A stretch of 64,000 nt of DNA, taken from the NCBI RefSeq assembly GCF_026625765.1, contig NZ_CP113062.1, positions 930,001 to 994,000 on the forward strand, read 5' to 3'. Positions within the stretch are counted from its first letter, which is position 1. Each line of letters starts with the position of its first letter. Positions 52,142 to 60,338 of this stretch are shown here, piece after piece. Below the pieces are notes generated by a model. The model was given only the letters and a program-made list of their open reading frames with translations, searched no databases and had not been told where the DNA came from. Both the position numbers and the translations under genes were made by a program. The DNA is from Frigoribacterium sp. SL97. Its GTDB lineage: Bacteria; Actinomycetota; Actinomycetes; Actinomycetales; Microbacteriaceae.

Positions 52142-53160
52142 CAGGCGAGCTCCATCATCGCGGTGTTGATGCCCGAGCCGACGCCCATCAACAGGACGCG
52201 GTCGCCCTTGCTGAGGGTTTTGCTCTCTTCGACCAGCGTGATCGGGATCGACGCCGGGCCCACGTTGCCGAGGGTCGGGTAGGTGAGCGGGACGAGCTTC
52301 TTGTCGATGCCGGCGGCCTTGACGAAGGCACCCGTGTGCACGTCGCTGACCTGATGCATGATGTAGCGGTCCATGCGCTGCCAGTTCCAGTCGCGCTTGG
52401 CCTCTTTCCAGGCCGAGACGACGAGTTCCATGCCGCGCTTGAGCAGGGCCTTGGCGTCGGTGAACATGCCGTCGACGCTGCCGACGCAGAGGTCGTAGTT
52501 CTCGGTGGCGGCGCGGGTGACGCCGCCGACGATGCGGTGGCCCTCGGGGTGGAGGTCGGCACGGCCGATGACGGCGGCGGCGGCCCCGGAGCCCAGGGTG
52601 AGGCTGGCGAACTCGCTCATGAAGTCGTCGCGGCCGTAGCCCTTGGTGAGGAGGCGATCGATCGTGTTGACCTGGACGTCGTCGGCGTCCTCGCCGTCGA
52701 TGATGACGGCGTAGTCGATCTGACCCGCGTCGATCAGCTGGGCGGCGAGGGTCATGCCGTTGACGAAGCCGAGGCAGGCGTTGGCGATGTCGAAGTTCGT
52801 GGCCGACGAGGGCAGGCCGAGGCCGTGGTGCAGGCGCACGGCGACCGAGGGCTCGAGGTGGGGGCGCGTGACCGACGTGTTGATCAGCAGGCCGACCTGG
52901 TCGGGGCGGATGCCGGCCTCGGCCAGCGCCCGCTTGCCGGCGTCGATCGCCGCCGCGTCGAAGCTCTGCTCGGTGCTCCAGTTGCGGCGCTCGTACACGC
53001 CGGCGACGCGCTGCAGCAGGCCCGTGGGCAGCTTGAGGCGCTTGAGCACGGGGCCGAGCTTCTCGTCGATGCTCTCGGAGGTGGTGACCCGGTCGGCCAT
53101 GGTGCTGGTGACCGACAGCAACGCGACGTTGCTGTGCCGGGTCGTAGCGTTTCCGTTCAA
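52138..53160 (-). CDS. oleA: OleA: head-to-head fatty-acyl condensing enzyme (thiolase superfamily)
   Basis: OleA joins two fatty acyl-CoA chains by non-decarboxylative Claisen condensation. The TTG start (53158-53160) gives LNGNATTRHSNVALLSVTST and has AGGGAG upstream; the longer frame adds unrelated sequence. The 340-residue enzyme has the catalytic Glu region RPHLEPSVAVRLHH (base supplied across the dimer in known OleA), catalytic Cys in DIANACLGFVNG, His in YIMHQVSDVH and Asn in NVGPASIP. It is the first gene of the oleA-oleBC-oleD operon, coupled by GTGA overlaps. The chain lengths used cannot be read from sequence. Confidence 0.92.
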   Translation of the reverse strand: MNGNATTRHSNVALLSVTSTMADRVTTSESIDEKLGPVLKRLKLPTGLLQRVAGVYERRNWSTEQSFDAAAIDAGKRALAEAGIRPDQVGLLINTSVTRPHLEPSVAVRLHHGLGLPSSATNFDIANACLGFVNGMTLAAQLIDAGQIDYAVIIDGEDADDVQVNTIDRLLTKGYGRDDFMSEFASLTLGSGAAAAVIGRADLHPEGHRIVGGVTRAATENYDLCVGSVDGMFTDAKALLKRGMELVVSAWKEAKRDWNWQRMDRYIMHQVSDVHTGAFVKAAGIDKKLVPLTYPTLGNVGPASIPITLVEESKTLSKGDRVLLMGVGSGINTAMMELAW

Positions 53161-53343
53161 CGGAACTCCCTGTCGAGTTGTGGCGGGGTGGGGCTGCACG
53201 CGCGCGCGGGGTCGCGAGCGGAGCCGAACGTCGTGGGCACCGGTTCGGTGCATCAGTCAGTTTACGGCGGCGCACGCTGGGTGGTTGCCAGGTTGACGGG
53301 GCACGTCCATGCCATGAACGGCATGTGACCGGGGGTTCCGGCG

Positions 53344-53625
53344 TCAGGCCCCGGGGTCGCGGGGCAGCCGGACGATGCGACGGCGGTCGTCGCGCGTCCA
53401 CCAGACGAGGTCGGCCACCGCCCAGGTGACGGCACCCAGGCCGGCGGCGACGACGACGACGGTGACGACGGTGACGTGGCCGCCGCCGACCGTCAGGGCG
53501 GCGACAATGCTCGCGATCACGACGAGCGCGCAGAACGACGTGACGAGGGGCAGGGCGAGGCCGCCGCGTTTGGTCAGCAGCCAGTTCGGCACGTCGGGAT
53601 CGACGTGGACGTCGCGTCGTCGCAC
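53344..53625 (-). CDS. Two-helix membrane protein, paralogue of its divergent neighbour
   Basis: This 93-residue protein starts at GTG 53623-53625 after GAGGAGG. Sequence: VPNWLLTKRGGLALPLVTSF then two helices and a C-terminal VADLVWWTRDDRRR. The neighbouring plus-strand gene at 53689 ends with VADLVWWSKDGRR and shows the same LTK start, so the two are homologous and lie head to head. The function is unknown. Confidence 0.75.
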   Translation of the reverse strand: MRRRDVHVDPDVPNWLLTKRGGLALPLVTSFCALVVIASIVAALTVGGGHVTVVTVVVVAAGLGAVTWAVADLVWWTRDDRRRIVRLPRDPGA

Positions 53626-53688
53626 GGTGCCTCCTCGGCGGATCGGGTCCCGGCGATCGTAGCCCGCGCACCTTGTACCCTCGGGTGC

Positions 53689-53934
53689 ATGAGCGACCTG
53701 CGGCGACCCTGGTTCACCCTGACGAAGACGGGTGCCGTGGTGCCCGCCGTGTTCGAGGTGCTGATCGGCCTGTTCGGCCTCGTCGTGCAGGTGCTCAACA
53801 TCGCCTCGGGGGTGCCGGTCCAGGCGATCACCGTCATCATCCTGATCGTCGCCGTGCTGCTGGTCGCGCAGGGCGTCGCCGACCTGGTCTGGTGGAGCAA
53901 GGACGGCCGCCGGGCGAGGGCGCGCCAGGCCTGA
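53689..53934 (+). CDS. Two-helix membrane protein, paralogue of its divergent neighbour
   Basis: This 81-residue protein, MSDLRRPWFTLTKTGAVVPA, has two hydrophobic segments (VFEVLIGLFGLVVQVLNIA, ITVIILIVAVLLVAQGVA) and a basic end DLVWWSKDGRRARARQA. It is homologous to the divergent gene at 53344-53625; the starts are 63 bases apart. The function is unknown. Confidence 0.75.
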   Translation: MSDLRRPWFTLTKTGAVVPAVFEVLIGLFGLVVQVLNIASGVPVQAITVIILIVAVLLVAQGVADLVWWSKDGRRARARQA

Positions 53935-53965
53935 CCGCTCGGCCGGGGCCACCCGCCCCCTCGGG

Positions 53966-54919
53966 TCAGACGGACGCCTCCGGCCGGGGCCTCCGCAGCC
54001 GGTGCGTCGCGAGGAGCACGACGACCACCACGCCCACCCCGATGGCGGTGTCGGCCGTCCGGGCCGCCACGAGGGCGCCCACGTCGACGGGTGCGCCGCC
54101 GAGTGCCCGCATGCCGAGCGCCATGGGCGTGATGGTGACCAGCGCGAGCCCGTAGTTGCGGACGATCAGCAGCTCGGTCGCGAACTGGAGCACGCCGAAG
54201 GCGACGATCAGGGCCGCGACCCCGGGGTGCCACGCCAGCAGCAGAGCGGCGAGGCCCACCCCGACGAGGGTGCCGAGGAGGCGGTGGCCGGCCCGCACGA
54301 GCTGGCCCGCCGTCGCGGTCCCCACCACGGGCACCACGGCCGACACCATGGCCCAGTACGGGCTCTGCACGCCGAGACCGAGGCTGATCAGCCCGGCCGC
54401 GATCGACGCGACCAGGCAGACGGCGGCGTGGACGACCGTCCGCCGGCCGTCCAGGGGACGGGGCCCGCGCCTCCATCGGCGTCCGTCGACGGTCGCGAGC
54501 GCGCGACGACCGGCGGGCAGCAGCACGCCCGCGAGCGACGCGAGCAGGGCGAGGGCGAGGCTCGCCGGGGCGACCACGGCCGCGACGGCGACGGTCGACC
54601 CGGTCGCGGGCACGAACGCGGTGACGCCGAGGCCGAAGACGAAGAAGAGCGGCCCGGGCGGGCTCCAGCGGCGCAGGTCGGAGAGGGCCGAGGTGACGCC
54701 GGCCACGACGCCGATCGTGACGACGAGCAGCCAGACCGGGGCCGCCGAGGCGGCCAGCGCGGTGCCCAGCACCACGCAGGCGACGAGGACGAGCCCGGCC
54801 TCGAGCTGCATCTCGAGCCGCTGGAAGCGGGGCAGCCCCCGGCCGAAAGCCGAGGCGAAGGCCCCGAACACCGCGTAGGGGGTCCACTCCACATGGCCGA
54901 TCAGGGCCAGCACGACCAT
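53966..54919 (-). CDS. FUSC-like membrane protein; true start may be an ATC codon at 55039
   Basis: This integral membrane protein of the fusaric acid resistance class has an N-terminal half with about six helices (WLLVVTIGVVAGVTSAL, ALALLASLAGVLLPAG) and a second set after the Arg-rich loop RRWRRGPRPLDGRR. The ATG at 54917-54919 opens inside the first helix and cuts it. In frame, 40 codons upstream, an ATC codon (55037-55039) sits 7 bases after AGAGG and would give (M)TTTTSPHRLLPHPRDL, a normal N-terminus; no ATG, GTG or TTG exists in between. It is divergent from a MarR gene with a paired palindrome between them. Confidence 0.8.
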   Translation of the reverse strand: MVVLALIGHVEWTPYAVFGAFASAFGRGLPRFQRLEMQLEAGLVLVACVVLGTALAASAAPVWLLVVTIGVVAGVTSALSDLRRWSPPGPLFFVFGLGVTAFVPATGSTVAVAAVVAPASLALALLASLAGVLLPAGRRALATVDGRRWRRGPRPLDGRRTVVHAAVCLVASIAAGLISLGLGVQSPYWAMVSAVVPVVGTATAGQLVRAGHRLLGTLVGVGLAALLLAWHPGVAALIVAFGVLQFATELLIVRNYGLALVTITPMALGMRALGGAPVDVGALVAARTADTAIGVGVVVVVLLATHRLRRPRPEASV

Positions 54920-55086
54920 CGGTGCCAGGACGGACGCGGCGACGCGGGCTGCCGGTCGGTGGGCGCCGTCGTGCGGGCCGGAGCGGACCAGGTCGCGCGG
55001 GTGCGGCAGCAGGCGGTGGGGGGAGGTCGTGGTCGTGATGGGCGGTCCTCTGGTCGGCGCGGCGTGGGCGCTCGTCGTCGAACTGC

Positions 55087-55125
55087 TTCACGGGTGAATG
55101 ATCTGCGCATCACTTTACTCGTGAA
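55087..55125. promoter_or_regulatory. Two TTCAC-N2-GTGAA operators between FUSC-like and MarR genes
   Basis: A perfect palindrome TTCACGGGTGAA (55087-55098) and a near copy TTTACTCGTGAA (55114-55125) start 27 bases apart in the AT-rich divergent promoter region. They are good candidates for the MarR protein encoded at 55146, controlling both genes. Confidence 0.65.
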
Positions 55126-55145
55126 GCATCGCTAGGCTCAAGGGC

Positions 55146-55643
55146 ATGACCGATCCCGGGCTCCGAGACGTGATGGACGACGTCCACGACCGGTGGCGCG
55201 AACTCCGACCCGACCTCGACGTCTCGGCGATCCCGGTCGTCGGCCGGGTGAACCGGCTCGCCCGCATCGTGCAGCGTCGCAGCGACGACCTGCTCGCCGA
55301 GTTCGGCCTGGGGCGCGCGGACTTCGACCTGCTCGCCGCCCTGACGCGCCGTGGCGGACCGATGAGTCCGACGCAGTTGGCGGACGAGACCCTGCTCTCA
55401 CCGCCGGCCGTGACGAAGCGCGTCAAGGGGCTGCTCGCGGCGGGCCTCGTCGATCGCTCGGCGAATCCCGCCGACCACCGTGGCTACTTCGTCGCGCCGA
55501 CCGCGGCCGGGCGTCGTCTGATCGACCGCGTGCTCGAGGTCCAGCTCGCGGACGAGCGGGCCGTGCTCGCCGCCCTGCCCGAGGAGGCGCGCCCAGCTGT
55601 CGCGGACGGCCTGCGTCACCTGCTCGTCGCCCTCGAGGGGTGA
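55146..55643 (+). CDS. MarR-family transcriptional regulator
   Basis: This 165-residue winged-helix regulator begins MTDPGLRDVMDDVHDRW. DNA-binding segments are GPMSPTQLADETLLSPPAVT, the helix KRVKGLLAAGLVDRS and the wing NPADHRGYFVAPTAAGRR. It is divergent from the FUSC-like transporter, and two palindromes lie between, so it very likely represses the transporter and itself and senses an aromatic or phenolic compound. The ligand is unknown. A variant of the dispersed motif encodes PEEARP at 55582. Confidence 0.92.
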   Translation: MTDPGLRDVMDDVHDRWRELRPDLDVSAIPVVGRVNRLARIVQRRSDDLLAEFGLGRADFDLLAALTRRGGPMSPTQLADETLLSPPAVTKRVKGLLAAGLVDRSANPADHRGYFVAPTAAGRRLIDRVLEVQLADERAVLAALPEEARPAVADGLRHLLVALEG

Positions 55644-55700
55644 CCTCGGGGGGCCGGAGCTCTCGGCGGATGGTCGGTCGACCCTGGATACGCTCCTGAC

Positions 55701-56576
55701 GTGCGACCGACGACGACCCGGCAGAGCTCCACGGGCGTGGGCCGCCGCGACGAGAAGACCCGATGGCGCAGGTTCGCCGTGATGACGGCCGGGCTGTGGG
55801 GCTCCGCGGCGCTGGTCGCCCTCGGGTTGGCCGCCGGGGGACCCGTGCCGCCACAGGCCTCGGCTCCGTCGGTCACACCCGTTCCCTCGAACTCCCCGTC
55901 CGCCGGGCAGCCCACCGTCGGCCCGGGCGCGGTCGCGGGCTCGACGGTCGAGACGTCGGACGGCACGGTCGTCGTCAGACCCCAGCGCCCCCGCGGCGAC
56001 GTGGTCGTGTACTTCCACGGTGCCGGCCAGACCGCGTCGACGATCGTCGACGATCCCGAGACGAGCGGGCTGGTCGACGAGTTGGTGGCGGACGGCTACA
56101 CGGTCGCGGCCCGAGACGCGGGCGGCAACTCGTGGGGTGACGGGCCGAGCGTGCGGGACTACCTCGACCTCGTCGGCGATCTTCAGCGCTCGTCGCCGGG
56201 TGCACGGATCTTCCTGGTCGCCGAGTCCATGGGTGCGGTCGCGGCGGCACAGGTCGCCGGACGCGCCGACGTGGCGGCCTGGGTCGCGATCTATCCGGTC
56301 TGCGACCTGTCGACCATCTCGGAACCCGGCCTCCGGGCGCAGATCCGCTCGGTCCACGGCACCGACCCGCCTGCTCGGTTCTCGCCCCTCTCGTGGCCGG
56401 ACGTGCCGGTGGCCACCTGGGCGTCTCCCGATGACACCATCGTCGACGCCGAGGCGAATGGTCGGTCCTGCACCGAGCGGGTGTCGGGCGTCTTCACGTC
56501 TACGGTGGGCGAGCACGGCGACGCGTCTAACTTCGACGGTGCCTCCGTCACCGCGTTCTTCGACGCACATCGCTGA
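55701..56576 (+). CDS. Secreted or membrane-anchored alpha/beta hydrolase-like protein
   Basis: This 291-residue protein starts at GTG 55701. A basic N-terminus is followed by one hydrophobic helix (about residues 27-47) and a Pro/Ser-rich spacer, so the enzyme part is outside the membrane. The hydrolase core has VVVYFHGAGQTA (oxyanion region), nucleophile Ser in FLVAESMGAVAAAQ and an Asp in WASPDDTIVDAE; the final His is in GEHGD. The substrate is unknown, with esterases being the closest class. Confidence 0.82.
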   Translation: MRPTTTRQSSTGVGRRDEKTRWRRFAVMTAGLWGSAALVALGLAAGGPVPPQASAPSVTPVPSNSPSAGQPTVGPGAVAGSTVETSDGTVVVRPQRPRGDVVVYFHGAGQTASTIVDDPETSGLVDELVADGYTVAARDAGGNSWGDGPSVRDYLDLVGDLQRSSPGARIFLVAESMGAVAAAQVAGRADVAAWVAIYPVCDLSTISEPGLRAQIRSVHGTDPPARFSPLSWPDVPVATWASPDDTIVDAEANGRSCTERVSGVFTSTVGEHGDASNFDGASVTAFFDAHR

Positions 56577-56625
56577 ACGGAGGACCGGTCCATGAGGTCT
56601 CCTCGGCGATGACTATGCTCGTCCT

Positions 56626-57732
56626 GTGAGTGACGCGTCGACCGAGCTGGCCCGCCGGCGGAACAACCTCGACGCCATCCGCCTGGGCGGTGCGCTGATG
56701 GTCGTCCTCGGACACTCGTACGTGCTCTCGGGCAAACCAGTCGCCCCGCCGGTCATCTTCGACGTGCCGATCCACACCCTCGGCGTCTTCGTCTTCTTCA
56801 TCATCAGCGGCTACCTGATCACCAAGAGCTGGCTGCGACGACCGCAGTGGAAGAGCTACCTGGCCGCGCGGACGCTCCGCATCTTCCCGGCGCTGATCGT
56901 CGCCGTGCTGCTCTCGGTCTTCGTCCTCGGGCCCGTCTTCACGGTCATCGACCTGCACGCCTACTTCACCGATCCGAACACGTGGCTGTACCTCCGGAAC
57001 CTCTTCCTGCAACCCGTCTTCGGTCTGTCGGGCGTGTTCACGACCGTCCCTTACCCGAACGTGGTGAACGGTTCGCTCTGGACGCTCCCCATCGAGTTCT
57101 CCTGCTACCTGTTCGTCCCGTTGATGATGTTGGTCCCCCGTCGGGCCCGCGTCCCGGTGGTGGTCGTCTTCGGCCTCGCCTGCGTCGCCGCCGTCTTCTT
57201 CGCGACGCCCGCCCAGAACGTCTTCGGCTTCTACCTGCTCGTGACGGCGGCCGAGCCGTGGGTCTTCTTCGCCGGAGGCATGCTCTGTGCGCTCCTCCTC
57301 GAGCGTCACCTCTTCCGGCTCGACGCCGCACTGCTCGGCCTGTTCGCCCTCACCGTCGTCGAAGCGGTCCGACCGTCTCTCGGCCACGTCGTGATGTGGG
57401 TCGTCCTGCCCTACGCCGTGCTGGCCCTCGGGCTCGCGTCCTCGCCGATCATCCGTCGGGCGTCCCGTTTCGGTGACTTCTCGTACGGAATGTACATCTA
57501 CGCGTTCCCGGTCCAGCAGATGGTCTTCGCGACGATCGGAGTGCGGAGCCTCACCGTGAACCTGGTGATCGTCGTCGCCGTGACCGCGGCCCTCTCGGTC
57601 GCGTCCTGGCACCTGATCGAGGCGCCGGCCCTGAAGCTCAAGACGAGGTTCGAGTCGACGGTGCCCGCCCGCGGGCGACGGCGGGCGAGTTCGAGCCCGA
57701 AGACGCTCGTCAGCAGCGACATCGTCGACTGA
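56626..57732 (+). CDS. Acyltransferase-3 (OafA/YrhL-like) membrane protein
   Basis: This 368-residue membrane acyltransferase probably O-acetylates a cell-surface sugar or glycolipid. The start is GTG 56626. The family start NNLDAIRLGGALMVVLGHSY carries the catalytic-type His; GYLITKSWLRR and ARTLRIFPALIVAVLL follow. About ten helices are visible. The end has SYGMYIYAFPVQQMVF and a basic tail. The stop is close to the tRNA-Thr gene on the other strand. Confidence 0.9.
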   Translation: MSDASTELARRRNNLDAIRLGGALMVVLGHSYVLSGKPVAPPVIFDVPIHTLGVFVFFIISGYLITKSWLRRPQWKSYLAARTLRIFPALIVAVLLSVFVLGPVFTVIDLHAYFTDPNTWLYLRNLFLQPVFGLSGVFTTVPYPNVVNGSLWTLPIEFSCYLFVPLMMLVPRRARVPVVVVFGLACVAAVFFATPAQNVFGFYLLVTAAEPWVFFAGGMLCALLLERHLFRLDAALLGLFALTVVEAVRPSLGHVVMWVVLPYAVLALGLASSPIIRRASRFGDFSYGMYIYAFPVQQMVFATIGVRSLTVNLVIVVAVTAALSVASWHLIEAPALKLKTRFESTVPARGRRRASSSPKTLVSSDIVD

Positions 57733-57743
57733 CGTCCCCTCAG

Positions 57744-57816
57744 AGCCGGCCACGGGACTCGAACCCGTAACCTTCCGATTACAAGTCGGATGCGCTACCA
57801 ATTGCGCCAGGCCGGC
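57744..57816 (-). tRNA. tRNA-Thr (anticodon TGT)
   Basis: Read on the minus strand, a 73-base cloverleaf starts GCCGGCC and closes with GGCCGGC. The D-arm is GCGC-AATTGGTA-GCGC, the anticodon stem TCCGA/TCGGA encloses loop CTTGTAA with anticodon TGT, and the T-arm is ACGGG-TTCGAGT-CCCGT. TGT decodes ACA (Thr). The CCA end is not encoded. Confidence 0.95.
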
Positions 57817-57839
57817 GAGGCTCGCCCATCTTACCCAGC

Positions 57840-57850
57840 CCGCGCCTCCT
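57840..57850 (-). repeat. Dispersed motif upstream of tRNA-Thr
   Basis: This is an exact copy 24 bases beyond the 5' end of the tRNA gene, in intergenic DNA. Confidence 0.85.
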
Positions 57851-57961
57851 CACCCGGCGTGGTGCATGCGGTCGGTGCAGGATTGGCTTTCCGGGGCCGA
57901 GAAGTGGTGAAGTAGACGCAGCGCACCGCGCCCGCCGGACGCACCGACCTGAGGAGCCCCC

Positions 57962-58144
57962 TTGTCCACGATCTTGACCGCGCTCGGTTCGCTCGCCATG
58001 CTCTTCGTCAGCTTCGCCCTGTTCGCCTACTCGTTCGGCTCGGGCGAGCCCAACGCCTTCGTCTTCTTCGGGGGCATCGTCCTGATGACCGGGTCGTTCT
58101 GGCTGCCCATCACGGTGATCGGCAACAGCCACAAGACCTGGTGA
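57962..58144 (+). CDS. 60-residue two-helix membrane protein
   Basis: This small protein of unknown function starts at TTG 57962, preceded by GAGGAG. It reads LSTILTALGSLAMLFVSFAL followed by a Ser/Gly-rich turn and a second helix (FVFFGGIVLMTGSFWLPI). The length and hydrophobicity suggest a helical hairpin. Confidence 0.7.
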   Translation: MSTILTALGSLAMLFVSFALFAYSFGSGEPNAFVFFGGIVLMTGSFWLPITVIGNSHKTW

Positions 58145-58190
58145 CCGGCGCGGCACCCGCGACCGGGTGCCGCCGAGGGCGGTCGACCCG

Positions 58191-58736
58191 CTACGGCGTG
58201 TTGACGAACTGCTCGGGGTCGAGCAGCTTGCGAGGCTTGGCGTCGTCACCGTCGCGTCCGCCCACGTAGAGCCAGCCCAGCAACTGCTCGCCCTCACGCA
58301 GGCCGTGTGCGGCCGCCACCTCGGGAGCCCGGGTCAGGACGCCCGTGCGCCAGAACACGCCCCAGCCCTCGTCGTCGAGCACGAGGGACAGCAGGTGCGC
58401 GACGCCCGAGGCGACCGATTCTTGCTCCCAGTAGGGCACCTTGCGGCTGTCGCGGGGCGAGACGACCACCGCGACGATCAGCGGCGCCCGCAGCGCCTTC
58501 TGCGTGAGCTTGTCGCGAGCGTGGCCCTCGGCCCCACCCGCGTCGGCCAGCGACCGGCCCACGACGAGCCGGTCGTCCCCGCGGAACTCGATCAGGCGCC
58601 AGGGCCTCAGCTCGGAGTGGTCCGCCACCGTCGCCGCCGACCGCACCGCGTCGAGCAACTGCTCGTGCGTCGGCGCGACGTCGGTGACCTTCGACCGCGA
58701 CCGACGACGTCGGGCGGCGTCGGCGACGGCGCTCAC
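58191..58736 (-). CDS. Nitroreductase-family protein
   Basis: This 181-residue FMN-dependent reductase-type protein starts at GTG 58734-58736. The nitroreductase pattern is HSELRPWRLIEFRGDDRL at the N-terminus, ARDKLTQKALRAPLIVAVVV, EQESVASGVAHLLSLVLDDEG and GVFWRTGVLTRAPEV at the FMN site. The substrate is unknown. The start overlaps the msrB stop by one base (TAGTG), so the two are coupled; both are redox genes. Confidence 0.87.
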   Translation of the reverse strand: MSAVADAARRRRSRSKVTDVAPTHEQLLDAVRSAATVADHSELRPWRLIEFRGDDRLVVGRSLADAGGAEGHARDKLTQKALRAPLIVAVVVSPRDSRKVPYWEQESVASGVAHLLSLVLDDEGWGVFWRTGVLTRAPEVAAAHGLREGEQLLGWLYVGGRDGDDAKPRKLLDPEQFVNTP

Positions 58737-59137
58737 TACTCGGCGGCCTTGAAGTCGAGCGAGATGCTGTTCATGCAGTAACGGTCGCCGGTCGGCGTGC
58801 CGAAACCGTCGGGGAACACGTGGCCGAGGTGCGAACCGCAGTTCGCGCACCGGACCTCGGTGCGGGTCATGCCGAGCGAGTTGTCCTCGATCAGCTGCAC
58901 CGCGTCCGGGTTCACCGACTCGTAGAAGCTGGGCCAGCCGCAGCCGCTGTCGAACTTGGTGCCGCTCTTGAACAGTTCGGCGCTGCACGCCGCACAGGCG
59001 TAGACGCCCGCACGGCTCTCGTCGAGCAGTTCACCCGTCCACGGGCGCTCGGTGGCGGCCTCCCGCAGGACGGAGTACTGCTCGGCGTCGAGCTCTTCGC
59101 GCCACTGCTCGTCGGTCTTCTCGATCTTGTACGCCAC
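58736..59137 (-). CDS. msrB: Peptide-methionine (R)-S-oxide reductase MsrB
   Basis: MsrB repairs oxidised methionine in proteins. The 133-residue protein has the structural zinc site Cys48/Cys51 (ACAAC) and Cys97/Cys100 (CANC), the sequence KFDSGCGWPSFYESV, HLGHVFPDG and the catalytic Cys121 in DRYCMNSISLDF. All key residues are present. It is upstream of a nitroreductase-like gene with a one-base overlap. Confidence 0.96.
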   Translation of the reverse strand: MAYKIEKTDEQWREELDAEQYSVLREAATERPWTGELLDESRAGVYACAACSAELFKSGTKFDSGCGWPSFYESVNPDAVQLIEDNSLGMTRTEVRCANCGSHLGHVFPDGFGTPTGDRYCMNSISLDFKAAE

Positions 59138-59228
59138 GATGATCTCCTTGCTTGTCGGGACTCCTCATTCAACACGGTCGGCCGGTGCACGATTCCCCGG
59201 CCCCCACCGAGCTGTCAGACTCCTGCTC

Positions 59229-60203
59229 GTGAGCACCTCCGACCGCTTCCTGGCCGCGGCCCTCGCCTTCGACCGCGAGGGGTCGCCGTCGCAGGCAGAA
59301 CTCGCGCGGGGCGTCGCGGGTGATCCGGCGGCGCTCGCCGTCGTCGATCGAGCCGAGGAGGCGCGGCGCCAGCCCGTCCTCGTCCTCGCGGTCTGCCGGT
59401 GGCTGGGTGCGCCGCACGGCCCCTGGTCGATGCTGCGGCCCTGGCTGCTCGCCCGCTCCGACGACGTCGTGGCCGAACTCGGCCGACGGCTCACCCAGAC
59501 CAACGACGTGCGCCGCTGCGCGCCGCTGTCGATCGCGCTGGCCCGCGTGCCGGGCCCGATCGCCCTGATCGAGGTCGGCGCCTCGGCCGGGCTCTGCCTG
59601 TGTGTCGACCGCTACGGCTACCGCTCGGGTGACCGGAGCTGGGGCGATCCGTCGAGCACGGTGCAGCTCGGGATCGACGTCGTCGTCGAGGGCGGGGCCC
59701 GGTCCGAGGCGGAGCTGCCGACGGCCCCGCTTCCCGAGATCGTCTGGCGGGCGGGGATCGACCTCGACCCGGTCGACGTCCGCGACCCCGACCAGGTCGC
59801 CTGGCTCGCGACGCTGCTGCCCCCCGAGCGCGCCGATCGGCGGGACCTGCTGGGGCGGGCCGTCGCGCTCGCCCGCACCGCGCCTCCTCGTCTCGTGGCG
59901 GGGGACGCCGTCGACGGTCTCGCCCCGCTCGCGGCCGAGGCCCCGACGGGCGTCACGCTCGTCGTCGTCTCGACGGGCACGCTCGTCTACCTGCCGGGTC
60001 GCCGGCGTCAGGCCTTCGTCGACGAGGTCGGCCGGTTGGGCGCGCGGTGGATCTCGTACGAACGACGAGATCTGCTGAGGGACGTGGTCGCCGAGGTGCC
60101 GCCGGGGGTGTCTCCCGACGACGCGTTCGCGGCCCTCGCCCTCGACGGCCGGGTGCTGGGCGTGGGGGACGCCCACGGCACGCGGCTGCATCTCACGGCC
60201 TGA
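59229..60203 (+). CDS. DUF2332 protein
   Basis: This 324-residue protein of the DUF2332 family starts at GTG 59229. It is helical at the N-terminus; the middle has GPIALIEVGASAGLCLCVDR, resembling a class I methyltransferase Gly loop, and SSTVQLGIDVVVEGGARSE follows. The end has GTLVYLPGRRRQAFVDEV. Function is unknown; the Gly-loop similarity to SAM-binding proteins is a hint only. Two motif copies (59356, 59878) lie within. Confidence 0.82.
   Translation: MSTSDRFLAAALAFDREGSPSQAELARGVAGDPAALAVVDRAEEARRQPVLVLAVCRWLGAPHGPWSMLRPWLLARSDDVVAELGRRLTQTNDVRRCAPLSIALARVPGPIALIEVGASAGLCLCVDRYGYRSGDRSWGDPSSTVQLGIDVVVEGGARSEAELPTAPLPEIVWRAGIDLDPVDVRDPDQVAWLATLLPPERADRRDLLGRAVALARTAPPRLVAGDAVDGLAPLAAEAPTGVTLVVVSTGTLVYLPGRRRQAFVDEVGRLGARWISYERRDLLRDVVAEVPPGVSPDDAFAALALDGRVLGVGDAHGTRLHLTA
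59356..59366 (+). repeat. Dispersed motif inside the DUF2332 gene (first copy)
   Basis: This is an exact copy that encodes Glu-Glu-Ala-Arg in frame. Confidence 0.85.
59878..59888 (-). repeat. Dispersed motif inside the DUF2332 gene (second copy)
   Basis: This is an exact copy; the plus strand reads CCGCGCCTCCT. It is opposite in orientation to the copy 520 bases before it. Confidence 0.85.
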
Positions 60204-60338
60204 CCGCGGGTCGGGAGCTCGCGACACCCGGCGGCTCCCCGAGCGGGTGGACGGGTTGTCGGACCACGCCCCCGGCCTCCGCGATCGGTCGGGGCGCCGC
60301 CCATAGGATGACCCGGAACCCAGGGGAGGGCCTCGACG

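Noticed and set aside
52142..53671. N-terminal extension of OleBC to 1435 residues
   Set aside because: The extra part overlaps oleA completely and is Arg/Pro-rich noise; the GTG that overlaps the oleA stop is the logical start.
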